DNA of 51,982 nt, taken from an uncultured Clostridia bacterium (lineage in GTDB: Bacteria > Bacillota > Clostridia > Christensenellales > CALVMC01). The notes under the pieces are model-generated. The model made no database searches, had not been told where the DNA came from, and saw only the letters and a program-made list of their open reading frames with translations. Location of the stretch: NCBI GenBank assembly GCA_944342015.1, contig CALVMC010000009.1, positions 1 to 51,982 of the forward strand. The letters run 5' to 3'. Below, piece after piece: positions 36,148 through 43,724 of the stretch. The position numbers and the translations under genes are program-made. How positions within the stretch are numbered: position 1 is the stretch's first letter; each line of letters begins with the position of its first letter.

Positions 36148-36173
36148 AGCTATTTCCTTTTATATTTAATAAG

Positions 36174-36202
36174 ATTATACCAAATATTGGAAAATATTTC
36201 AA
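36174..36202 (-). promoter_or_regulatory. Glycogen operon promoter
   Basis: - strand TTGAAA (36197-36202), 17 nt, extended -10 TGG-TATAAT (TATAAT at 36174-36179). A short palindrome CCAA-ATA-TTGG lies in the spacer (36180-36190) and could bind a regulator. Confidence 0.75.
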
Positions 36203-36313
36203 TACTAAATATTATATTAAGTAATAATATTTATATAGAAATTCAAACGGCTTTTTTCTTGCATATTTTTATTTTATTCGGACTGAAAGTTTAAAAAAGA
36301 AAGTTCAACATAC

Positions 36314-36342
36314 TTGAAATAAATTTTTATATGCTTTATAAT
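36314..36342 (+). promoter_or_regulatory. Promoter of the YhhN-family gene
   Basis: TTGAAA (36314-36319), 17 nt, TATAAT (36337-36342). Confidence 0.75.
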
Positions 36343-36361
36343 TAATTGCGGGGGAAAAATT

Positions 36362-37030
36362 ATGGTTTACTTTGTATTGATAGTGGGCATCTGTTCTCTT
36401 TTGAGTTTTCTTGTAATAAGAACGAATAAAGGCGGCTTTTATCCGCTGGTTCTTAAAACAATAACAAGTTTTTGTTTTTTAGGATTAGGCCTTTTAGGGC
36501 TTGTAAACGGCTCATTGCCGATAACATCCTGTTCCTTATTTATTGCGGGCGGAATTTGCGGCCTTATAGGAGATATCGTACTCGACCTTAAAATAACTTA
36601 TCCCGAGGATTCGGAAAAATATCTTCTTTTGGGAATGAGTTCGTTTACTCTGTGCCACATATTCTATATATCCGCAACGATGTATGTTTTCGGTACGAAT
36701 ATGTGGTATATATTCGGCGGCGTGATTGTAGGCGTTGCTTTTTATCTTTCCACATTTGTTATGAAAATCAAACTCAAAAAAGCAAATGTAAACAGCGTCC
36801 TGTACGCTTTGGTTTTGAACATTTCGGTATTTCAGGCGTTGTTTTTACTTGTAGAATACAAAGACGCATTTTCCGCCTTGCTTTTTACGGGCGCAGTACT
36901 CTTCCTTATTTCCGACGGAATACTTATGTTGACTTATTTTAAAGGTAAAGATTCAAGACTTTATATTATATCGAATCATTTAATATATTATTTGGCTCAG
37001 TTTTTGATTATGGGAAGTTTGATGTTCTGA
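36362..37030 (+). CDS. YhhN/TMEM86-family membrane protein (possible lysoplasmalogenase)
   Basis: 222 residues with about 7-8 membrane helices. Family-like blocks are GLIGDIVLD, LGMSSFTLCHIFYI, and near the end FLISDGILML with NHLIYYLAQFLI; the two Asp and the His are the conserved polar residues of the family. In animals TMEM86 cleaves the vinyl-ether bond of lysoplasmalogens; the bacterial role is less sure, but many anaerobic Clostridia make plasmalogens. Strong GGGGG 7 nt before the ATG; own promoter and terminator. Confidence 0.8.
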   Translation: MVYFVLIVGICSLLSFLVIRTNKGGFYPLVLKTITSFCFLGLGLLGLVNGSLPITSCSLFIAGGICGLIGDIVLDLKITYPEDSEKYLLLGMSSFTLCHIFYISATMYVFGTNMWYIFGGVIVGVAFYLSTFVMKIKLKKANVNSVLYALVLNISVFQALFLLVEYKDAFSALLFTGAVLFLISDGILMLTYFKGKDSRLYIISNHLIYYLAQFLIMGSLMF

Positions 37031-37064
37031 AAATCAGTTTACCGTTTTTAATATTATTGAATTT

Positions 37065-37091
37065 AAAAGCGGAGATTAACTCCGCTTTTTT
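37065..37091 (+). terminator. Terminator of the YhhN-family gene
   Basis: AAAAGCGGAG/CTCCGCTTTT stem, ATTAA loop, T run. Confidence 0.88.
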
Positions 37092-37201
37092 AGACAGCTA
37101 TTTGTCTCAATATATTATAAATAACAGAACAAATTAATTTTTATTACTTTAAATGAAACCTTTTTACAGTTATTATTATATCGATTGTATTTTATTATAC
37201 A

Positions 37202-37984
37202 TTAAAAGAAATATCTGTTGCTTACTATACTGTTTGCGGTAAGCTCGGCAAGCTTTCCGCTTTCCTTCACTGCATTTATTGTATCTTCGCTTATGTATGT
37301 TCCTTTTTCAACGAGGAGATTTCCGTCGTTATCTTTTATATCGTATATTACTTCCCTTCCTAAAAGAAATTCGTAACTTGCAATAATTCTGTCGGGAAAA
37401 TCACTGTCTTTTATTATTTTTTGACGAGTAACGGTTTTAGCGTCGTTATACCTTTCATCGCTGTATACGGAAACTCTGGCAAGTAAATCTTCTTCCACGA
37501 TTTTAACTTTTGAATTTATTTTAGCCTTGGGAATTTTTTTCGGCGCCGTAAGACGAACATTGTCGTCTTTTATAACTGTTATATCGCCCGATGCGGAAAG
37601 CACCTTTTTAATAGGAAAACTCTTGCCTGAAATTATAATTTCCAAAGGCAGAAACTTATCGCTGAATATTATTTCCTCACACTCCCCTAAATAAATACCG
37701 CTGGAAGTGTAAGCTTTCGCACCTTTTTCGAAAATAATAAATTCGCATTCCGAAAACATTTCCGCATTTAAAAAATTATCTTGATTTTTTACGGTTATAA
37801 TGCTGTCGGAAATTTTATAAATATCTTTGATTTCCATAAGATACCTTTCTTTATCGTTTTCGACAAGCAGATATCTTACTTTTTTATAACATTTATCGAA
37901 ATAGATTTTAGTAATTTTTCCGATACATACGGCATTGGTTAAGTTCAATATTTCTTTTTTAAGAATTTCACAGGATTTTCTCAT
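37202..37984 (-). CDS. PRC-barrel domain protein
   Basis: 260 residues, soluble. Two PRC-barrel-like segments are seen (about 15-60 with GKITKIYFD..VRYLLVEN, and about 85-135 with KAYTSSGIYLGECEEIIFS). A C-terminal segment LLGREVIYDIKDNDGNLL with VEKGTYISEDTIN follows, a beta-hairpin-like motif. PRC barrels bind proteins or RNA (RimM) or sit in division and sporulation proteins; the partner is unknown. AAGGAG precedes the ATG at 6 nt. It stands alone. Confidence 0.65.
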   Translation of the reverse strand: MRKSCEILKKEILNLTNAVCIGKITKIYFDKCYKKVRYLLVENDKERYLMEIKDIYKISDSIITVKNQDNFLNAEMFSECEFIIFEKGAKAYTSSGIYLGECEEIIFSDKFLPLEIIISGKSFPIKKVLSASGDITVIKDDNVRLTAPKKIPKAKINSKVKIVEEDLLARVSVYSDERYNDAKTVTRQKIIKDSDFPDRIIASYEFLLGREVIYDIKDNDGNLLVEKGTYISEDTINAVKESGKLAELTANSIVSNRYFF

Positions 37985-38113
37985 AATTTTCTCCTTAACT
38001 GCAAACTAATCGATATTATTAAATTTCTGTAATTTTAATTGATATAATATAGAATATTCCTTTTATGTATTTAAAATAACTTTAAAATTAAATAAAAATT
38101 TTGATTATCTTAA

Positions 38114-38142
38114 TTGACATTTGGTTATATAAAATATATATT
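38114..38142 (+). promoter_or_regulatory. Promoter of the DUF1858 gene
   Basis: TTGACA (38114-38119), 17 nt, TATATT (38137-38142). Confidence 0.8.
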
Positions 38143-38180
38143 TAATTTGAAATAAATAAAAAAATTTTGGAGGAAATATT

Positions 38181-38387
38181 ATGAATTTCAGTAAAGATAT
38201 GTTATTGATTGACGCATTCAATAAATGCGACGAAGCTCAGCAGGAAAAAATGGGACAAATACTTTCCGAATACGGAATGCACTGCTTAGGATGCGCTCTT
38301 GCCCACGGCGAAACATTCGAACAGGCTGCAAGCGTACACGGAGCAAACATAGACGAAATGATGGAAAAAATCAATTCTTCTTTATAA
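38181..38387 (+). CDS. DUF1858 small redox-disulfide protein
   Basis: 68 residues with the DUF1858 (hybrid-cluster-protein-associated redox disulfide domain) pattern: a helical start KDMLLIDAF, then MHCLGCALAHGETFEQAA with a CxxC pair at about 35-38. Such proteins probably pass electrons or bind a cluster in anaerobic nitrogen or oxygen stress defence. GGAGG 9 nt before the ATG, consensus promoter and terminator: a compact single-gene unit. Confidence 0.88.
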   Translation: MNFSKDMLLIDAFNKCDEAQQEKMGQILSEYGMHCLGCALAHGETFEQAASVHGANIDEMMEKINSSL

Positions 38388-38417
38388 TTTTTATTTTTTT
38401 TATCAATATAAAAAACT

Positions 38418-38443
38418 AAAAAGCCTCTTTTTAAGAGGCTTTT
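38418..38443 (+). terminator. Terminator of the DUF1858 gene
   Basis: AAAAGCCTCTT/AAGAGGCTTTT stem with a short T loop and T-rich end. Confidence 0.88.
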
Positions 38444-38529
38444 ATTTTAAATAAATAAACGGTATTCAAATAATGGTTTTTGATAAATACATGTACGGTT
38501 TTCGTTAATAAAATTACAAAGCTTAATTA

Positions 38530-41500
38530 TCAGAAAAACCAATCGTTGATATTAATATCTCCGCCGCCTTGTTTATCGTTTTTGTCTTTATCTTTTTTGT
38601 TTTTAGCGTTATCGGAAGTTTCCGAATCGGACTTTTCAGGAGTTACAAGAGGGACTACGGGAACGCTTTCTCCTTTTTGAAGTTGCTGAGTACGACTGTT
38701 TTGCGGGTCGTCTTTTACTTCTTTGTATCCGCTCTTTGGCATATCGTCCGATGAAGCCGCTTTTTTATCGGGGTCGGTAAAAAGCAAATCTTTCATAACA
38801 TTCTCCTTTTTGTCGGTTGCGTTTTCAGGTGAACTGTTTTGATTTTCCCTGCTTTGGGAAACAGTATTGTTTTCATTTTCCATACCGTTTACTTTCTCGT
38901 TGTTCTGCGTTTCGATTTTATTTGATTCTACGGTTTCCTTTTCCGAAATTGCTTCTATTTTTTCCATATGCTTTTCAAAAACGGTATCGGCGTCTTCCGT
39001 ATACATTTGCGAGCCGGAATTATTTTCGGTATTTTTGTTTGCGCCTACATTTATACCTTCTATAACGGTATCTTCCATTTTGAGACCGCCTTTATCGTTA
39101 GGCTGAGTCTTTTCGGGCATGGAAGCTTTTTCGGTCATTTTTTTGAATAGTTTGGCTTTCTTTTTCTCTTCCTTTTCGGCTTTTCGCAATTCCTTTGCCG
39201 ATTTTATTTCTTTTTGGAGAGCGTCCTGTTTGAAATCCTTTTTAAGTTCTTCTCTTATGCGTTCTTTTTCTTCTTCGGACGGAATAATATCGGTTCTTTC
39301 CTTGGCTTCGCTGTGAAGCATTTTTTCTCCCGCATAAACATCGGCAAGATCCCCCGAAGTCCCCCTTTCGGGCTCTGTGTTCATGGAAGCGACTTTTTCT
39401 GCGCGCTCTTTCATTATTCTTCTGAATTCATAATCTTCGAGTTTGTGTTTGGGCGAGTTTTTAACAGGTATAGCGCCGTCGACGGGTTTTTCGGATTCGT
39501 CTTCGATATTATTCTTTTCCTCATTATTCTTTTCCTCGATTTTTTCCGAAATATTTACCGACGGAACATCTTTTATATTCTCTTGCGTACTTATTTTATT
39601 TTCCGATTGAAAATCGATATTTCCGTCATTTACGGCAGAGGAAGCCGAATATACTTTTTCATCGACACCTTCTTTTAAAACGGAATAGGTATCGTTTTTA
39701 TCGGAAGCGATATTATCTGTTTTTTCGGTTTCGATACCGCCGTTATTTTTACCGTTCAGGCTCACTGCATCTTTTGCGGAATTTTCAACCGCAATATTTT
39801 CTTTGTTTATTTTGTCGTCTTTTAAACTATTTTCTGAATTCTGACTGCTACCATCATTTCGGGCAGCCGCAGTTTTAGACTTTTTGATATCTTTATTATA
39901 AATAAGATCGTCGCTGAGTCCGCCCGGTTTCTTTAAAACCTCAATCGGCTTTTTATTGCCTACATTGAATAATCTCGGTTCATGAGTGGAAGTAGGTATT
40001 TTTATAACTTCATATAAAGGTTCGTCCTGAACTTCCTTGTTTTTATTTAACAAACGAACTACTTCATAACAGTCTCTTATGGATTCAATAATCCATTTTA
40101 TGACATAAACATCGCAAAGACCTATGCCCGCAATCATAAGCAGTCCTGTAAAAATTAAAACTATGGAAATATTTAATTGACTTGCAACTACAACCGTACT
40201 GCTGAAATTCCCCGCAAGAAAGCTTAGCGAAGTAATAATAACGAACATACCGCCGAAAAGTGTTACGAGATTGATAAGAGCTGTCATGAACACGGCAAAA
40301 ACTATTCCCGTAATCATAAACGGAAGGTTTTCTCTTCTCAGTATCTTCCCTTCTTCGGGGCGTTTATAAAGTACTTTTGAAAGGGGTATGTGTTCTGCAT
40401 AAGGTTCTTCGTAAACTTCTTTTCTGTCGGTAACATCGCTGCTTGCAGAAACCTGAACTTTGTTTTCTATTTGATTTGCTATCGTTCCGGTTTTCATAAG
40501 GGGCGACTGTAAGCTTACCTGCTTTTGCACGGGAGAATTTCCGCATTGAACAATTCTTACGGTATCTTCCGCTTCCACTATATCCATATTTATTTCGTCA
40601 AAATTTATTTTATCGGGAAGAATTTCGCTTTTTCTGATTACCTTCGGTCTTTTTATTTTAGTTTTTACCGAACGCCACCCTCTCATCTTCGTATCCGCAA
40701 AAACCAGATCGTCAATATGTTCTTCTATTATTCCCTTTTCTATTGCACGGGCTTTGTCTTTAATATAACTTTTATCTTCTTTGGTATCGGCTTTCTTTAC
40801 TATTACATCGATGCCTTTTTTATAAATTTTGTTTTTCCCCGAACCGTCGGTTTGTACTTTATCCTTGTCTTCGGAAGAAAGACTTTTCAATTCGCCTTGT
40901 TTTTCTTCCGTGTCCGCACTTTCGTCTTTAACGATAATGTCCTGTTTTTTCTGTTCAATTTCCTTATCGGCTGTATTTCCGTCTTCCGAAATAACAAGAG
41001 TTTCTTTATTTTCAATACTTTTTTCCGTTGCAGGATTTTCCGAACTTATAGTTGCGCCGTTTATAATATCTTCATTTTTATCGGAAACGGGCGGAATAAT
41101 ATTCTCTTTTGAAACTTCTTCAATCTTATCGCCATTTTCGGCAGCCGCCGTACCCACTGAAGGTTGTACAAAATTACCGTCCGATATGTCTTTTGAATCA
41201 GTTACTGCTTTTTCGTTTGAAGCGATTGCATTATCGCCTATACCGTCTGCATTCTTTTTAGATTCTTCATTATTGACCGCAGTATTTTTTAGTGCGGATA
41301 AGTCTTGATTTAAGCCTTCTGAATTTTCATCGGTTTTATTTTCTTTATTTTCAGAAATTGCATTTTTTTCTTCGGAAAAATCTATATTTATTTTTTTACC
41401 GCCGACAAAAGTATAATCCTTTTCGAGAAAAGGATTTTTGATATTGTTTTCTTCCTTTCTTAAAGAAGACTCTTTTTTAGGCTCTTCTTTGTTAACGGTT

Positions 41501-43281
41501 TCGTCGCTTTTTACCTTTTCGCTCTTTGACTGCTCATTTTTCACCGATTCAACAATCGTGCCGTCGTTGTTTTCGGAAAAATCAGATTTAATATCTTTGC
41601 CGAATCCGAGTTCTTGCTCTTTCCTCTCTTCTTTCACGACCTGATTTAAATCGTTATTTGCGGAAGAATCTTTTTCGATACCTTTTTTTCCCGTCTCTCC
41701 GCTTGACTTGTCCGTATTCTTATCTTCTGTGTCGATAGAGTCGGAAGTTTTTAATTTAACTAAATCCGACTTTAAATCATTATCCGTCCTCTGCTCATTA
41801 TTTTCACTTGAAGGACTTTCTTTTTTTTCTTTTGAATTAGAAGTTAAATCGTGGGCTACCTTTTCTATTCCGTCACCTGTTCCGTCTTCGGGTTTGTGGG
41901 CTCCGGAAGTTTCGATTTCTTCCACTACCTTTATGCGTTTGACATTTTGTTTGGCTTCGCCTTTTTCGGGAGTTATATGGGTTTTTCCGGAATTAGGGTC
42001 TCGATAGAACTGTATATTTAAAAAGTTGCTGATATTTTCGCCGGTTTCACTGTCATAATATTCAACGGTTGTGTATTTTTTGTTTTGTTCGGTTTTTGTG
42101 CCGTCACCGTCAGTATCCGTTCCGTATTCGGTATTAACGCTGCTTTCGGTAACGGAATCTTTATTTTTATCTGAAACGTTATTTTGTTCTGCGTCATTTG
42201 CCGAAATAGAGTCGCTATCCGTTACGGAATCCGCACCGCTCTGTTCGGTTTGTGAAACGGTTTGTTTTTTTATCTCTTCGGTATTTGCGTCAATTGTTTT
42301 TTGAGAAGTAACGGAATCTTTGTTTGCAGAAGATTTTAAAGAACCGTCTTTATCTGCTTCTTCAAAAGAAAATATATTGCCTGTACTAACTGAACTTTCC
42401 GTTTTCTTCGTATCCGAATTATAAACGGAACTATTTTCCGAATCAGACTTAACTAACCCGTCGTTAATATCTTTCGAAACGGTCTTCGATTTTTCATCGG
42501 AAACAGTTGTTTTGTTTTGCGTTTTGGAAATCTTTTTATTTTCGGATTTTTCTTGTTTATTAGCCTTTGAGACAGGTATTTGTTCGAGAATTTTTTTCTT
42601 GTTTTCTTCCGCTTTTTTTTGAAAATCGTCGGTATTTCTGAGACCTGCTTTTTTTACGGTCGGAGAAGAAGTATTTACATTCTTACGGTTTTTATAAAAA
42701 TCCATAAGCTGTTCTTGCTTTTTCTGCAACTCTTTTTCAAGTTCCATGGCAAGATTAATTTCTTTTTCGGTAATAGGCTTTTCGTTCGCAGTAATACCTG
42801 CCTGTTTTTCTTTTTTTCTTCTTGCTATTTCATCGAGAAGTATTTTTATTTTATCTTCGATTTCCTCTATTTCGTTTTCAAGCTGGTAGATAAAGGCTTT
42901 GTAGTTTTCGATATTTTTATTGACTATTTCTTTTTCGTTACGGTATTCGCTTAAATTCTTATGTTCGTCGTCGATTTCGACATCGTGAAGGTCAAGACTA
43001 GTCATATCCAAAAGATTGTTCTGAGTCTTTTTGTTATCGGCTTTTTTAAGCATTGAATTGTTTTTAAGACTTTGTCTTGCCGAACGGTTGTAATCGGGAC
43101 TTATAAATCTTCTCGCAATGTCGGCAGGATCGCCGAAAAGTACTATGATTTCAAAAGGACTCAAATTCTGAGCCAATAAATCATTATATCTTTTTATATA
43201 TTCATCGGCGATACTTTCTTTATCGGAGACCCCCGCTTTATCAAGTTCGGAGTTCAACTCTTTAAGAAACTTTTCAAACAT
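38530..43281 (-). CDS. Giant HAAS-domain (DUF1700-like) membrane protein, mostly disordered
   Basis: 1583 residues. Residues 1-65 match the HAAS/DUF1700 domain: FEKFLKELNSEL..., then LSPFEIIVLFGDPADIARRF. After a coiled coil (about 110-220, rich in E, K and I) comes a disordered, highly charged region rich in E, K, D, N and S to about residue 985. Then 3 membrane helices (about 990-1065: FMITGIVFAVFMTALINLV..., IAGIGLCDVYVIKWI). A second disordered region (about 1070-1570) ends in GGGDININDWFF. Normal HAAS proteins are 150-350 residues with the helices close to the domain. Base and codon use are like the neighbours, and the frame has no stop over 4.7 kb, so it is a real gene. No PadR partner nearby. 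Function unknown; a membrane-tethered scaffold is inference. Confidence 0.85.
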   Translation of the reverse strand: MFEKFLKELNSELDKAGVSDKESIADEYIKRYNDLLAQNLSPFEIIVLFGDPADIARRFISPDYNRSARQSLKNNSMLKKADNKKTQNNLLDMTSLDLHDVEIDDEHKNLSEYRNEKEIVNKNIENYKAFIYQLENEIEEIEDKIKILLDEIARRKKEKQAGITANEKPITEKEINLAMELEKELQKKQEQLMDFYKNRKNVNTSSPTVKKAGLRNTDDFQKKAEENKKKILEQIPVSKANKQEKSENKKISKTQNKTTVSDEKSKTVSKDINDGLVKSDSENSSVYNSDTKKTESSVSTGNIFSFEEADKDGSLKSSANKDSVTSQKTIDANTEEIKKQTVSQTEQSGADSVTDSDSISANDAEQNNVSDKNKDSVTESSVNTEYGTDTDGDGTKTEQNKKYTTVEYYDSETGENISNFLNIQFYRDPNSGKTHITPEKGEAKQNVKRIKVVEEIETSGAHKPEDGTGDGIEKVAHDLTSNSKEKKESPSSENNEQRTDNDLKSDLVKLKTSDSIDTEDKNTDKSSGETGKKGIEKDSSANNDLNQVVKEERKEQELGFGKDIKSDFSENNDGTIVESVKNEQSKSEKVKSDETVNKEEPKKESSLRKEENNIKNPFLEKDYTFVGGKKINIDFSEEKNAISENKENKTDENSEGLNQDLSALKNTAVNNEESKKNADGIGDNAIASNEKAVTDSKDISDGNFVQPSVGTAAAENGDKIEEVSKENIIPPVSDKNEDIINGATISSENPATEKSIENKETLVISEDGNTADKEIEQKKQDIIVKDESADTEEKQGELKSLSSEDKDKVQTDGSGKNKIYKKGIDVIVKKADTKEDKSYIKDKARAIEKGIIEEHIDDLVFADTKMRGWRSVKTKIKRPKVIRKSEILPDKINFDEINMDIVEAEDTVRIVQCGNSPVQKQVSLQSPLMKTGTIANQIENKVQVSASSDVTDRKEVYEEPYAEHIPLSKVLYKRPEEGKILRRENLPFMITGIVFAVFMTALINLVTLFGGMFVIITSLSFLAGNFSSTVVVASQLNISIVLIFTGLLMIAGIGLCDVYVIKWIIESIRDCYEVVRLLNKNKEVQDEPLYEVIKIPTSTHEPRLFNVGNKKPIEVLKKPGGLSDDLIYNKDIKKSKTAAARNDGSSQNSENSLKDDKINKENIAVENSAKDAVSLNGKNNGGIETEKTDNIASDKNDTYSVLKEGVDEKVYSASSAVNDGNIDFQSENKISTQENIKDVPSVNISEKIEEKNNEEKNNIEDESEKPVDGAIPVKNSPKHKLEDYEFRRIMKERAEKVASMNTEPERGTSGDLADVYAGEKMLHSEAKERTDIIPSEEEKERIREELKKDFKQDALQKEIKSAKELRKAEKEEKKKAKLFKKMTEKASMPEKTQPNDKGGLKMEDTVIEGINVGANKNTENNSGSQMYTEDADTVFEKHMEKIEAISEKETVESNKIETQNNEKVNGMENENNTVSQSRENQNSSPENATDKKENVMKDLLFTDPDKKAASSDDMPKSGYKEVKDDPQNSRTQQLQKGESVPVVPLVTPEKSDSETSDNAKNKKDKDKNDKQGGGDININDWFF

Positions 43282-43341
43282 AATTAAAAGGCACCTATAA
43301 CTTATACTAAAATATATTTATGTTTATTTTAACATAAAAAG

Positions 43342-43359
43342 CATAGTAAGTAAACTATG
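43342..43359. promoter_or_regulatory. Dyad between the HAAS and Cys-rich genes
   Basis: CATAGT (43342-43347) and ACTATG (43354-43359), 6-nt spacer. It overlaps a possible - strand -35 (TTTACT) of the HAAS gene, so it may be an operator. Confidence 0.35.
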
Positions 43360-43392
43360 TAAGCAAAAAAATAATTTTAACTAAACTGTATA

Positions 43393-43415
43393 ATTTTTCT
43401 TACAATAAGAAAAAT
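43393..43415 (+). promoter_or_regulatory. 10-bp inverted repeat in the leader of the Cys-rich gene
   Basis: ATTTTTCTTA (43393-43402), loop CAA, TAAGAAAAAT (43406-43415). It begins at the end of a TATAAT (43389-43394) that may be the -10 of this gene (no good -35). It could be an operator or a 5' mRNA hairpin. Confidence 0.45.
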
Positions 43416-43443
43416 ATAAGTATAACTTAAAAGGAGAAAAACT

Positions 43444-43590
43444 ATGGCAAACACTAAAACACAAAGTACTTCAAAAACACAAAAAAGCAAAGCTTGCAGC
43501 TCTAAATCGGCTTCCGGTTGCAGCGGCTGCAAATCTCAGCAGAAAAGCAGAGCATGCAGCTCAAAATCGGCGTCTAACTGTAACGGTTAA
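43444..43590 (+). CDS. 48-residue Cys/Ser/Lys-rich peptide with internal repeat
   Basis: Too short for routine gene calling but well supported: AAAAGGAG lies 7 nt before ATG 43444 and a strong terminator (43600-43623) follows the stop. The peptide begins MANTKTQSTSKTQKSKACSS and has five Cys (18, 26, 29, 38, 46). A repeat occurs at 17-26 and 37-46: ACSSKSASGC and ACSSKSASNC, with CSGC between. I do not recognise the family. It could be a metal-binding peptide, a cross-linked spore or wall protein, or a modified-peptide precursor; no modifying enzyme is adjacent. Confidence 0.75.
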   Translation: MANTKTQSTSKTQKSKACSSKSASGCSGCKSQQKSRACSSKSASNCNG

Positions 43591-43599
43591 CCGATAATG

Positions 43600-43627
43600 A
43601 AAAGTCCGCAAATGCGGACTTTTTACA
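43600..43627 (+). terminator. Terminator of the Cys-rich peptide gene
   Basis: AAAAGTCCGC/GCGGACTTTT stem with AAAT loop, T-rich end. Confidence 0.9.
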
Positions 43628-43724
43628 TAACGATTTTTTTAAAGTAATGTTTCTTACCTTTTTCTCTTCGCTCACAAAAAATTTTAAGAATTATTGTTGA
43701 AATAACTATTGTTTTTTACAATTT

